From positions 186,001-250,000 of the forward strand of contig NZ_CP016438.1 in assembly GCF_001685355.1 (NCBI RefSeq): a DNA stretch of 64,000 nt. The letters are read 5' to 3'. Position 1 is the first letter of the stretch; each line of letters starts with the position of its first letter. The notes under the pieces were generated by a model, which was given only the letters and a program-made list of their open reading frames with translations, was not told the DNA's origin and searched no databases. Position numbers and translations under genes: made by a program. The DNA comes from Streptomyces lincolnensis. GTDB lineage: Bacteria > Actinomycetota > Actinomycetes > Streptomycetales > Streptomycetaceae. This document shows positions 25,437 through 33,283 of this stretch, piece by piece.

Positions 25437-27826
25437 GCGGTATCAAGCTGCGTGACCACCAGGTCGAGGCCGTGGCCGCAATCGTGCGGGGACTGGACAT
25501 CCCGCCCGGGAGAATTCCGCCGGACGGTCTGCGGGGGCAGGTGCATGCCGCGTGCGGGACGGGAAAGACCATCTTCGCGGCCGCGGCAGCGAAGCGGATC
25601 ACGCCCAAGGGACGCGTTCTGGTTCTGGTGCCGACGCTGGACCTGCTGACCCAGACCGTGCGGGCGTGGCGCGCGGCCGGCCACAAGGGTCCGGCGGTGG
25701 CGGTGTGTTCCCTGCACGACGACCCGGAGCTGTGGACCCTGAAGGTCCGGTGTACCACCAACCCGATCCAGCTGGCGCTGTGGCACGGCGTCGGGCCGAT
25801 CACCATCTACGCGACGTACGCCTCACTCGGTGTCCTGGCGGAGGCCTTCGCCGGCGCCTACGGCCAGCAGCTGGACCCGATGGACCTGGTGTGCGTGGAT
25901 GAAGCGCACCGCACCAGTGGCTCGATGGGGAAGGCGTGGGCCGCCGTCCACGACCAGAGCGTGATCCCGGCGGCGCGGCGGCTGTATCTGACGGCGACGC
26001 CGCGGATCTGGCAGGAGCGTCCCCCGCACTGGGAGGTCGCCGAGGGCGTCCGTGACGCGCTGCCGCAGGAGATGGCGGCCTCCATGGACGACGAAGACGT
26101 CTTCGGTCCCGTGCTCTACAAGCTCTCCCTGGCCTCCGCGGTGTCCCGCGGGCTGCTCGCCCGGTATCAGATCATCGTCATGGAAATCCGGGACCCGGTC
26201 GTCACCCCGGAGCGGCTGATGGGCGAGGAACGGCTCGGTGAAGAGGTACGCGGGCAGCGCCTTGGAGCGCTTCACGCCGCGCTGCTGCGGACGCTGGCCG
26301 AACACAGTCTCAGCACGTGCATCACCTTCCACCACCGGACGATGGAGGCGCAGGCGTACGCGGAGGGCCTGGAGCGCGTCGCGGCGAAACTGCACGCCGA
26401 CCAGCCGGAGCGGTATCCGGCGAAGATCTGGGCCGACTGGCTGTGCGGTGAGCACGAAGCGGAGCACCGGCGCTCGATCCTGGGCAGGTTCGGCAGCACC
26501 GCCCTGCGGGCGGTGCTCTCCAACTGCCGTGTTCTGGGCGAGGGTGTCGACATCCGGGCCGTGGACAGTGTCGCGCTGCTGGACCCCAAGGGGGCGCCCC
26601 ACGACATCGTCCAGGCCATCGGCCGCGCTCTGCGGCAAAAGCCCGGGCAGAGGAAACTGGCCTCGCTGATCGTGCCCGTGTTCCTCCAGCCGGGCGAGCA
26701 GGCCGAGGACATGCTCACCTCCGCCTCCTACCGGCCCCTGGTGCAGGTCCTTCAGGGGCTGCGGGCGCACGACGAAGAGGCCGTGGAACTGCTCGCCATC
26801 CCGCAGGAGCCGCAGAAGGCCGACGTCCAGCCGTCCCGTTCCATCGGCACGTCGCCGGAGGACGACGGCGACGAGTCCCGTCTGCTGCTGCGCTTTGCCG
26901 CTCCGCGTGACCCGAACATGATCGCCAACTGGGTCTCCTTCAACGTCATCGACACCGAACGCCAGGACTGGGCCCGTGGCTGGGCAGCGCTGCAGAAGTT
27001 CGCCGACCGCGAGGCCCACGCCCGGGTGCCGTACGGCCACAAGGAAGGCGCCTACCCGCTCGGGCAGTGGGTGGCAGAACAACGACGGGCCTTCGGAGCG
27101 GGGCAGATGACCGGCTCGCGCGCCCGGCGGCTGGAGAAGCTCGGCATGGTGTGGTCCGTGGCGGACGAGCGCTTCCAGGAGAACCTGGCGGCGGCCCGCG
27201 CCTACTTCGAGGACCACTGGACGCTGTGCGCGCCCCGCGACGCGACGGCACTGGACCGGAAGGTGGGGCAGTGGCTGTCCAACCTACGCCGCCAGGGCGC
27301 GCTGGCCGACCACCCCGAGTGGGACGCTGCGCTCAAGGAGATCGATCCGGACTGGAATCCGCAGTGGCAACGGCACTACGCCGCGCTGCGCGAGCTGGTG
27401 GCCGATGAAGAGGGCCAGTCGGAGGTCCTGCCCGGGTTCACGGTCCACGCGATGGACATCGGCAAGTGGCTGGCCCGGCAGCGCGAGCCCGAGGTCTGGC
27501 GGGCCCTGCACGACGGGCAGCGCGGGCGCCTGGAGCGGCTGGGCATCACGCAGCTCGCCGCCGAGCCGGAACTGCCCGCGAAGGCCTCCCCCACGCCCTT
27601 CTCGAAGGCGCCCGCGGGAGCCTTCGAGAAGGGCGTGGCGGCCCTCGCACAGTACAAGGCCCGCACAGGATCTGTGACGGTCCCTCGGGGGCACGTAGAG
27701 ACGATGGAGGACGGATCGGAGGTGAAGCTCGGGGTGTGGATCATGAACCAGAAAGGCCGCCGCGCCAAGCTCACTGCCGCCAAACTCCAGGCCCTGGCCA
27801 GCCTCGGGCTCGCCTGGGCAACGTAG
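25433..27826 (+). CDS. DEAD/DEAH-box superfamily II helicase with helicase-associated (HA) repeats
   Basis: 797 residues from GTG 25433. The helicase core has Walker A AACGTGKT (39-46), Walker B/DEAH box VCVDEAHRTS (about 155), LYLTATPRIW (motif III), and C-terminal motifs with GEGVDIRAVDSVALLDP and QAIGRALRQKPGQ. After about residue 500, three helicase-associated domains follow (GWAALQKFADREAHARVPYG, AARAYFEDHWTLCAPRDAT, GVAALAQYKARTGSVTVPRG), each a DNA-binding three-helix unit. Helicases of this general kind are common near Streptomyces chromosome ends. The linker before the last HA repeat is encoded by a 48-bp palindrome (27591-27638). A duplicated N-terminus lies at 35602-35835. Confidence 0.88.
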   Translation: MSGIKLRDHQVEAVAAIVRGLDIPPGRIPPDGLRGQVHAACGTGKTIFAAAAAKRITPKGRVLVLVPTLDLLTQTVRAWRAAGHKGPAVAVCSLHDDPELWTLKVRCTTNPIQLALWHGVGPITIYATYASLGVLAEAFAGAYGQQLDPMDLVCVDEAHRTSGSMGKAWAAVHDQSVIPAARRLYLTATPRIWQERPPHWEVAEGVRDALPQEMAASMDDEDVFGPVLYKLSLASAVSRGLLARYQIIVMEIRDPVVTPERLMGEERLGEEVRGQRLGALHAALLRTLAEHSLSTCITFHHRTMEAQAYAEGLERVAAKLHADQPERYPAKIWADWLCGEHEAEHRRSILGRFGSTALRAVLSNCRVLGEGVDIRAVDSVALLDPKGAPHDIVQAIGRALRQKPGQRKLASLIVPVFLQPGEQAEDMLTSASYRPLVQVLQGLRAHDEEAVELLAIPQEPQKADVQPSRSIGTSPEDDGDESRLLLRFAAPRDPNMIANWVSFNVIDTERQDWARGWAALQKFADREAHARVPYGHKEGAYPLGQWVAEQRRAFGAGQMTGSRARRLEKLGMVWSVADERFQENLAAARAYFEDHWTLCAPRDATALDRKVGQWLSNLRRQGALADHPEWDAALKEIDPDWNPQWQRHYAALRELVADEEGQSEVLPGFTVHAMDIGKWLARQREPEVWRALHDGQRGRLERLGITQLAAEPELPAKASPTPFSKAPAGAFEKGVAALAQYKARTGSVTVPRGHVETMEDGSEVKLGVWIMNQKGRRAKLTAAKLQALASLGLAWAT
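27591..27638. repeat. 48-bp near-perfect palindrome inside the helicase gene
   Basis: Arms of 19 bp, CCACGCCCTTCTCGAAGGC (27591-27609) and its exact reverse complement (27620-27638), flank CCCGCGGG, itself a palindrome. Of 24 base pairs only one (27610/27619, G and A) fails. In frame it codes TPFSKAPAGAFEKGV, the linker between two HA repeats. Confidence 0.95.
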
Positions 27827-28289
27827 AGGTATGCGGGATGTGGAGTGTTGATTGGTTGCTTGTGAACCGGAAACTGGGCCGCGGTCGGGTTCCGGACGGA
27901 CGAGTGCGGCCCCGGTGGCGGGGTGTGTTCGGCTTGTTCGGGTGATGCTGACCCGCACAAACCGCGACAACACTGGTGTGCGCTTTTCAATCGGTGGCCC
28001 GTAGATCATCTGACCTCCGCCGACTCGCCTGCACGCTGCCGTTGCCCGTGTGGCATAAGAGGGCAACTGACCTGGTGCGCAGGTGATTTGAGGAACACTC
28101 AGCGGACCATCTTGCTGAGAGGGCGCTCCGGCCGAGTACTCCCGGCCGGAGCCCGCGCATTCGTCGCCCAGGTGACGGACATCCGGGTGTGAACCCCGTC
28201 GGATCGTGAATGATTGTCGATGTAACGACAAAGCTGACCCCTGGCTATAGGCTCGGGCAATCTGTCAGCGACAAGCCCATGGGGGGCCC
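27827..28289. other. Intergenic region with a short dyad
   Basis: No gene is supported on either strand. Close to the haloperoxidase-like gene lies a 6-bp inverted repeat TTGTCG-ATGTAA-CGACAA (28214-28231), 59 bases before the start codon, which could be an operator. GGGGGG just before GTG 28290 is the likely ribosome site. Confidence 0.5.
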
Positions 28290-29579
28290 GTGACACAACG
28301 TCAGCTCGCCGGATCAGTCAGAGGGTTACGCCGTATCGCGGTCCTCACCGCACTCGCCCTGACCGTCCCACTGACGGCCACCACCGCCGAGGCACACAGC
28401 GGCGTGGAGGCCTCCCCGGGCAATCCCGTCATCGCCTGGAACATTCACGCCCAGACCGCCATCTACGACACCGCCAAGCAGTCGCCCACCACCAGCACCC
28501 GCAGCTTCGCCATCGTGCAGGGCGCCGTGTACGACGCGGTCAACGCCGTCGCCGGCCGTCCGTACGAGCCCCTGGTCAGCGCGCCCCGCAGCCGCCCCGG
28601 GGACTCCACCGCCGCGGCGGTGGCCGCTGCCGCCCACGACACGCTGCTGTGGCTCTTCCCCGGGCAGGCCGAGTCGCTGAAGGCCCGGTACGACGAGGCG
28701 CTGGCCAAGATCCCCGACGGCCGCGCCGAGGACGGCGGGGTGGCCGTCGGCAGGGCCGCCGCCGCGGCGATGACCGAGAGCCGCCGCGACGACGGCTTCG
28801 ACCCCACCGCGCCGTGGACCGTTGGCACCGAGCCGGGCGAATACCGGCTCACCCCGCCCGGCTACGTCAACGTCGGCGCCTGGGTGCCGAATCTCAAGCC
28901 GTTCGTCGTCCCCGACGCCGGCGCCTACCGGGTCAAGCCACCGCCGGCCCTGACCGGCGCCGCCTGGGCCCGCGACCTGAACGAGGTCAAGAGCCTCGGC
29001 GCGGCCACCAGCACCGTCCGTACCGAGGACCAGACCGAGGCGGCGATCTGGTGGGACGACCCCCGGATGGTCGAATGGTCGATCACCCGACAACTCGCCG
29101 GCGAGCACCGCCTCAGCAGCCTCCGGACGGCCCGGCTGCTCGCCATGGTGTACGTGGCCTCCGCCGACACCCTGATCGCCTGCTACAAGGCCAAGGCGCA
29201 CTGGAACTTCTGGCGCCCGGTGACGGCCATTCCGCTCGCCGGCACCGACGGCAACGCGGCCACCGATCCCGACCCGGACTGGACGCCGCTGCGGGTCACC
29301 GCCCCGTCGCCGGAGTACCCGTCGGGCCACGCCTGCTTCACCACGGCGGTCATGACGGCCCTGGGGTCGTTCTTCGGCCGTGACGACCTCACGTTCGCCG
29401 CGTACAGCCCCGCCTCCGGCACGACCCGCCACTACGACAGCTTTCAGGAGGCGACAGCCGAACTCCTGGAGGCGCGAATCTGGGCCGGCGTGCATTACCG
29501 CTTCGCCTCCGAGCACGGGCACCGGCTCGGGCTGGCGGTCACCCGCGACGTCCTGAACCGCGCCTTCCAGCGGCGCTGA
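28290..29579 (+). CDS. Secreted vanadium-dependent haloperoxidase-like / PAP2-fold phosphatase
   Basis: 429 residues from GTG 28290, with a Sec signal peptide (RRIAVLTALALTVPLTATTA, cleavage near residue 36). The PAP2/vanadate-binding triad is complete: KAHWNFWRP (K-x6-RP), EYPSGHACF (PSGH) and ARIWAGVHYRFASEHG (R-x5-H). These residues bind vanadate in haloperoxidases or phosphate in acid phosphatases. Actinomycete homologues are annotated vanadium-dependent haloperoxidase but few are tested. It is exported, so it would act outside the cell. It lies 3 kb from the flavin halogenase, with the helicase in between. Confidence 0.83.
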   Translation: MTQRQLAGSVRGLRRIAVLTALALTVPLTATTAEAHSGVEASPGNPVIAWNIHAQTAIYDTAKQSPTTSTRSFAIVQGAVYDAVNAVAGRPYEPLVSAPRSRPGDSTAAAVAAAAHDTLLWLFPGQAESLKARYDEALAKIPDGRAEDGGVAVGRAAAAAMTESRRDDGFDPTAPWTVGTEPGEYRLTPPGYVNVGAWVPNLKPFVVPDAGAYRVKPPPALTGAAWARDLNEVKSLGAATSTVRTEDQTEAAIWWDDPRMVEWSITRQLAGEHRLSSLRTARLLAMVYVASADTLIACYKAKAHWNFWRPVTAIPLAGTDGNAATDPDPDWTPLRVTAPSPEYPSGHACFTTAVMTALGSFFGRDDLTFAAYSPASGTTRHYDSFQEATAELLEARIWAGVHYRFASEHGHRLGLAVTRDVLNRAFQRR

Positions 29580-29598
29580 CGCGGCCGTCCCTTCCTCG

Positions 29599-29757
29599 GT
29601 GGCCGGTCAAGGACGCCAGCAGCAGCGACAGTTGCAGACCAAACGGGAGTACCGGCGCGAAGCCGCGCGGCGGGAGGCGTACGGCGCGCTCATCGCAAGC
29701 ACAAAGCTGCTGTCGGCGTCCTGGTGGAGGTTTTCCGATCTGGCCCGGGCCGTCCCA
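29599..29757 (+). pseudogene. N-terminal-type fragment of a hypothetical protein
   Basis: The frame contains QTKREYRREAARREAYGALI and ASTKLLSASWWRFSDLARA. This resembles the first cytoplasmic helix of small actinomycete proteins that begin with an Arg-rich RRxAYxxxIxA helix. Coding bias fades after about 50 codons and the original C-terminus is absent. Confidence 0.3.
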
Positions 29758-29846
29758 ACGCTCCAGCGTCCGCGTCGATCTCACCTCGGCCGATCAAGTA
29801 GAAGGGACAGCCACTCACTGGGAAACCTTCCGGCCTCGCCGCATTC

Positions 29847-30119
29847 TCAGTCCGCGGACGAGTACTTCCGCTGGAGGCTGTCTCCGTAATCGATCCGCTT
29901 CCGGACCTGTTCGGGCGTCTCCGCTTGCCTTCTCTGCTCACGTTGCCGCTCGGTGAGAGCAGGGGCTGCTGAGGGCGTGTCCCCATCGCGGTCCGTCACG
30001 GTGAACTGACCGCCATGCCCCTCGCCTTCGTTCACATCGTTCTGCGCAGTTGAGAGGGTGGAAGCGCACACAAGCCCTACCCCCGCGAACACGCCGACGA
30101 GCACAGTCCTTCGGTGCAT
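29847..30119 (-). CDS. Small exported hypothetical protein
   Basis: 90 residues from ATG 30117-30119. The N-terminus is a signal peptide (HRRTVLVGVFAGVGLVCAST) with possible cleavage after ALSTA-like text near residue 24. A hydrophilic, charged tail follows (GEGHGGQFTVTDRDGDTPSA, LTERQREQRRQAETPEQVRK) and ends SLQRKYSSAD. Upstream, the untranslated frame carries a second ERKYSSGS-like stretch, which may be coincidence. The cysteine at the end of the hydrophobic run (GLVCAST) does not fit a lipobox well. Family unknown. Confidence 0.6.
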   Translation of the reverse strand: MHRRTVLVGVFAGVGLVCASTLSTAQNDVNEGEGHGGQFTVTDRDGDTPSAAPALTERQREQRRQAETPEQVRKRIDYGDSLQRKYSSAD

Positions 30120-30273
30120 GGCCACCTCAGTCCACCTGGCCGCGTGTGAGCCAGAAGAGTACTTCCTCTCCAGAGACCGTCGACCGCAAGGAACAAGACC
30201 TTCGGCGATGCCGAACAGCGCGCGAAACAGCACTTCAAGTTCCCAACCACTTACTCAACTCAGGGAGAAGGAG

Positions 30274-30465
30274 ATGAGTCCAGGGCCGAGGAGACGCTCC
30301 ACCCCGCAAGTGCCGCTGTGGATCATGGCTGCCTTCTGTGCGGTTGTCGCCGTCGCACTGCTTGTCTCTGCGGACGGGTCGGTATGGGCGTACGCGGGAG
30401 GAGTCGGCGTGGCTCTCGCTGCAGTGTCCTTGGCCGTGAGCGCGGCCAAGCGAAGCAGATCGTGA
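30274..30465 (+). CDS. Small two-helix membrane protein
   Basis: 63 residues from ATG 30274 with an excellent ribosome site (AGGGAGAAGGAG). A basic N-terminus (SPGPRRRSTPQ) is followed by two transmembrane segments (LWIMAAFCAVVAVALLVSA and AYAGGVGVALAAVSLAVSA) and a basic tail (AKRSRS). It is the typical layout of small actinomycete inner-membrane proteins of unknown role. A strong hairpin follows 63 bases after the stop. Confidence 0.7.
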   Translation: MSPGPRRRSTPQVPLWIMAAFCAVVAVALLVSADGSVWAYAGGVGVALAAVSLAVSAAKRSRS

Positions 30466-30527
30466 GTCACCGCAGACCTGCACACTCAGGCAGTAAGAGC
30501 TGCAAGCTGCACCACGCCCCCGCCTAC

Positions 30528-30561
30528 GGTCCCCGGCCGGAGGCCTCGCCGGCCGGGGACC
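30528..30561 (+). terminator. Hairpin terminator after the small membrane protein gene
   Basis: Perfect 13-bp arms GGTCCCCGGCCGG (30528-30540) and CCGGCCGGGGACC (30549-30561) enclose an 8-base loop, AGGCCTCG. The position and strength fit termination of 30274-30465. Confidence 0.7.
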
Positions 30562-30707
30562 TCACCGCGACCGGCGCGGAGAGGTGTACCCCAGCCGCCA
30601 GATCTGGCGTGGCCCCTCCATCAAGGGGCCCGTCGGCTCGCAGCTGATGAGGGGTGAGACGGCCTGCCTCATGGACCCGTAAGGCCGGAGGACCTGGCTG
30701 CGTACGC

Positions 30708-30713
30708 TAGGAT
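30708..30713 (+). promoter_or_regulatory. -10-like hexamer upstream of the tRNA-like gene
   Basis: TAGGAT at 30708-30713 matches the actinomycete -10 consensus and lies 42 bases before the tRNA-like sequence. A -35 element is not obvious, so this is tentative. Confidence 0.35.
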
Positions 30714-30754
30714 TGATCTTGAACTGGTCGCCGCAACTCCGGGCGGCTGGTCGT

Positions 30755-30824
30755 GCGTTGGTGGTCCAAGGAAAGACGCCCCGCTTCCTGCGGGGAAATG
30801 CAGGTGCAAGGCCTGCCCGGCGCT
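30755..30824 (+). tRNA. tRNA-like gene, candidate tRNA-Gly(TCC), degenerate
   Basis: A 70-base cloverleaf can be drawn. The acceptor is GCGTTGG (30755-30761) with CCGGCGC (30817-30823), 7 of 7 pairs including two G-U. T8 is present. The D-arm is GTC/GAC with GG in the loop. The anticodon stem is CCCCG/CGGGG with loop CTTCCTG, giving anticodon TCC after T33. The T stem is GCAGG/CCTGC with loop TGCAAGG, keeping T54, C56 and A58. The discriminator is T. Oddities are G at 55, T at 37, a weak D-stem and no encoded CCA. It could be a functional but divergent tRNA-Gly, a decayed copy, or another small RNA. A perfect hairpin follows seven bases later. Confidence 0.45.
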
Positions 30825-30830
30825 CCGATC

Positions 30831-30865
30831 CGAGCCGCATCCCGCCGTCACCGGGATGCGGCTCG
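30831..30865 (+). terminator. Hairpin directly downstream of the tRNA-like gene
   Basis: Perfect 14-bp arms CGAGCCGCATCCCG (30831-30844) and CGGGATGCGGCTCG (30852-30865) enclose a 7-base loop. The location just after the cloverleaf supports a short stand-alone transcript ending here. It also precedes the SLATT remnant by 36 bases. Confidence 0.65.
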
Positions 30866-30901
30866 TGGCATGTCCGGGGCCCCGTCCCGATCACCCCGAC
30901 C

Positions 30902-31288
30902 ATGCGGGCGGTGCGGGCCAAGACCTTCGAGGTCAGACGGGACATCTACCTGCGCGAACGCCTCCTGGAACAGCACGCCTGGTACCGCCGCAAGGCCGCC
31001 CTGGCACACCGGTCGGCGGCACGCTGGTCCTCCGTCACCGCCTCCCTGACCCGGCTCACCCTCCTCGCGGCCACGCTCAGGGCCGCCGACGTGATCGGCC
31101 GCTGAAACCTGACCGGCCTGTTCACCGCGACCGCCGCGGCCGCGGTGGCCTGGCAGGAGGTCCGCCGACACCGCCCGCTGACCTACGCCCACTCCCTCGC
31201 CGAACAGAACCTGGAGACCCTGCGGATCGAGATGACGACGACCGTGACCGAGGACCAGTGGCCCGCGAAGGTGGCGGAGGCGGAACGG
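30902..31288 (+). pseudogene. SLATT-type (DUF4231) two-helix membrane protein gene with an in-frame TGA
   Basis: From ATG 30902 the frame reads DIYLRERLLEQHAWYRRKAA, LAHRSAARWSSVTASLTRLT, then TGA at 31103, then goes on in the same frame with NLTGLFTATAAAAVAWQEVR, TYAHSLAEQNLETLRIEMTT and EDQWPAKVAEAER. The pattern (charged helix, two membrane segments, long C-terminal helix) is the SLATT/DUF4231 type, predicted pore-forming effectors of nucleotide-signalling defence systems. The stop falls where Trp (TGG) is expected, a one-base change. Either it is a pseudogene or translation ends at 66 residues. No partner nucleotidyltransferase (SMODS) is nearby. Confidence 0.65.
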
Positions 31289-31318
31289 GGCAGGCCCACC
31301 CCGCGGGGTGGGCCTGCC
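31289..31318. terminator. Perfect 30-bp palindrome, likely bidirectional terminator
   Basis: GGCAGGCCCACCCCG (31289-31303) is followed at once by its exact reverse complement (31304-31318). It stands between the SLATT remnant on the plus strand and a minus-strand ORF, the right place for a two-way terminator. The SLATT frame runs through it, so that gene's own stop has probably been lost. Confidence 0.7.
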
Positions 31319-31365
31319 GATGAGGTCAGTGGCGGGTCTGGTCTCCCACCACAAGATGATCAGGG

Positions 31366-31629
31366 TCACCGTGCCGCTGCCCAGCGGCTCTTGTAGTGCG
31401 CCTTCGGGGCGTCCTCGTGTTCCCAGCCGAGCGACCACTGCCACTGACCGGCGGTCGCAGCCTGATTCCACAACGGGCACCCGTCGAACGGTTCCGAGTC
31501 GACCTTGGCCGTGCGAGAACCCCACCCTCGGCAGATGTACGGGTTCGGCCGACTGCTGCACCGCGTCCCCGCCTTCCACCAGCCCACTCCCGGTGAATGG
31601 CAGCTCGGCAGGACGAACATACAGATCAC
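31366..31629 (-). CDS. Hypothetical Trp-rich small protein
   Basis: An 87-residue frame with a coherent C-terminal two thirds: PNPYICRGWGSRTAKVDSEP, FDGCPLWNQAATAGQWQWSL, GWEHEDAPKAHYKSRWAAAR. Four cysteines in about 60 residues and many tryptophans suggest a small folded domain, maybe exported. The first 20 residues have weak support and the real start may differ. I do not recognise the family. Confidence 0.35.
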   Translation of the reverse strand: MICMFVLPSCHSPGVGWWKAGTRCSSRPNPYICRGWGSRTAKVDSEPFDGCPLWNQAATAGQWQWSLGWEHEDAPKAHYKSRWAAAR

Positions 31630-31782
31630 AGCGCCGCCCTGGATGTAGCACGCCTATCACCACGTACACGGAATCGCTGACGTCCTGGCCACCGTCGGGC
31701 TGAGAAGGTCGCGTTCAACTGAACGCACCTGTGACTGATTCCCAATGATGCTTGTCAACCAGTGAGCCGTAGGGTGCGGCTC

Positions 31783-32307
31783 ATGGATTCGTTGATCACT
31801 GCCGTCCGCGAACAGGACGAGGCTGGCCGGTTTCTCGCCTGGCCGGGCGACTTCGACCTGGATCGAGGCGACCATGTCGAAGAGGTCCACCTCGCCTCGG
31901 GGACCACGCTCGAGGGTTTCGCCGGCAACGGTGCTGGAGGCACGTACTTCTTCTGCGGTGAAGGCGGCGAGGAACGCCCAATCCTCTATGCCGACTCCGA
32001 AGGAAGTGCGGCGCTGGTTGCGATCGGCCTGCCCGAGCTCCTGCGACTGCTGCTGGTCGCCCCGTGGTGGCGCGACTGCCAAGCGTTCACCGAGGAGGAA
32101 AGCCGCGAGCTCGCGGCCGAGTACCTGGACGACATGCCGGACCTCGTGGCTCGAAGAGACCGCGCTGCTGCAGCCCTTGACCTCGGCCTTCCGGACCCGG
32201 CAGACGTCTTGGCCCGCTTGCGGGAGGTAGCCGTTGGGGTGGGAGAGAACTTCGTTCTCATCTTCACGCCTGAGGGGCACCCCTACGAGCCTCTCATCAG
32301 GAACTGA
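31783..32307 (+). CDS. Hypothetical protein, SUKH/SMI1-like in appearance
   Basis: 174 residues from ATG 31783 (MDSLITAVREQDEAGRFLAW); an in-frame GTG at 31762 lacks a ribosome site. The middle (GGTYFFCGEGGEERPILYAD, EGSAALVAIGLPELLRLLLV, PWWRDCQAF) has the layout of SUKH-type immunity proteins, where a glycine-aromatic strand pair reports a small binding site. The match is only impressionistic. The C-terminus is helical and acidic. No toxin gene is adjacent; the upstream neighbour is the Trp-rich ORF on the other strand. Confidence 0.55.
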   Translation: MDSLITAVREQDEAGRFLAWPGDFDLDRGDHVEEVHLASGTTLEGFAGNGAGGTYFFCGEGGEERPILYADSEGSAALVAIGLPELLRLLLVAPWWRDCQAFTEEESRELAAEYLDDMPDLVARRDRAAAALDLGLPDPADVLARLREVAVGVGENFVLIFTPEGHPYEPLIRN

Positions 32308-32508
32308 GACGCATCGGGACAGCAGGCAGCGGCCGCAGCCGTCGGCATCGAGATCCCGCTGGCTATCACCGCAGCGCGGAGAGAGGGGCACCCCTTGGAG
32401 GTCGCGTGGATAGGTCCAGCCCTCAGACACGAGGCGGCCGGACTACCAGATGGGGTTCAGCACGCCAAGGACCGCTGCGAACGGCGGGCCGACGACCCAG
32501 CTCAGATG

Positions 32509-33231
32509 TCACACCTCAAGCTTCGGCTCCGAACCCGCCAGGTCCTTCAGTCTCTCCAGGTCGCCGCTGACCGACTGCCGTTCCTCATCGGTGAGTTGGA
32601 CCGCGGCGGCCTTCTTCAGCGCGGACACCGCCGTCGTCTCGTCACCGAGCCGCCCGGCCACGTCGGCGCGCAGGACCAGGAGGCGTACGAGCTGCGCGGG
32701 TGTCGGCCGCTCGCCCTCGAGCCCGAGCACCCGGTCGATGATCTTCGCCGCACCTGCTGGGTCTTCTTTGGAGTCGGCGAAGAGCGTGGCGTTGTGCAGT
32801 GCTCGTGCGAAGGTCTCCTTGGGGGCGGGCCGGTGGTGCAGGTCTTCGCTGGTGGGCTGCCCGACCCGGATGCAGTTGCCGCCGGGGTCGGTCATCAGGA
32901 ACTGCCGCACCCCGTAGGACATGTCCTTGAGCGGCCCGATCCGCGGAATGCCCCGGCTCGGGATCTTCCCGTACGCGGCCTTGAGCCCGGCCCGGAACGC
33001 CTCGTACAGCCCGTCCACGTCATCGGTGAGGACATAGCAGGTGCTGTAGGACTCGCTGGGCTCGTACTTCTTCATGCCGAAGAACTGCAGCCCGATATCG
33101 CCTCGCTCGACAACCGCGAACGGATTGGGGCTCTTCTGCAGGAAGGTCACCTCGAAACCGAGAGCCGTGTAGAAGTCGATGACGGGCTGGATGGTCTGAC
33201 AGGGGAGCAAGGGAATCGTCTTTTCAGCCAC
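32509..33231 (-). CDS. VOC-family (glyoxalase-fold) protein with helical C-terminal extension
   Basis: 240 residues from GTG 33229-33231 (VAEKTIPLLPCQTIQPVIDF). The first 120 residues form a glyoxalase/bleomycin-resistance beta-alpha unit (VIDFYTALGFEVTFLQKSPN, YVLTDDVDGLYEAFRAGL, MSYGVRQFLMTDPGGNCIRV). The rest is an all-helical extension resembling a short TPR (KEDPAGAAKIIDRVLGLEGE, LVRLLVLRADVAGRLGDETT). VOC proteins bind or transform small electrophilic molecules or sequester drugs; no specific reaction can be assigned. It is divergent from a PadR-type gene across a clear palindromic operator, so it is probably induced through PadR. Confidence 0.78.
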   Translation of the reverse strand: MAEKTIPLLPCQTIQPVIDFYTALGFEVTFLQKSPNPFAVVERGDIGLQFFGMKKYEPSESYSTCYVLTDDVDGLYEAFRAGLKAAYGKIPSRGIPRIGPLKDMSYGVRQFLMTDPGGNCIRVGQPTSEDLHHRPAPKETFARALHNATLFADSKEDPAGAAKIIDRVLGLEGERPTPAQLVRLLVLRADVAGRLGDETTAVSALKKAAAVQLTDEERQSVSGDLERLKDLAGSEPKLEV

Positions 33232-33241
33232 ACCTACTACA

Positions 33242-33259
33242 CTAATCAAACTTGATTAG
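33242..33259. promoter_or_regulatory. Palindromic operator between VOC gene and PadR gene
   Basis: CTAATCAA (33242-33249) and TTGATTAG (33252-33259) form a perfect 8-bp dyad with a 2-base spacer, in an AT-rich setting unusual for this genome. It lies 11 bases upstream of the VOC start and 25 bases before the PadR ATG. PadR regulators typically bind such dyads, so it probably controls both. Confidence 0.75.
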
Positions 33260-33283
33260 AAGGGGAAGGGTTGAGTTTCCTGC

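Noticed and set aside
22524..29579. The idea that ligase, halogenase, helicase and haloperoxidase form one biosynthetic cluster
   Set aside because: There is no synthase, carrier protein, transporter or resistance gene, and the helicase is unrelated. Only the divergent ligase/halogenase pair is worth linking.
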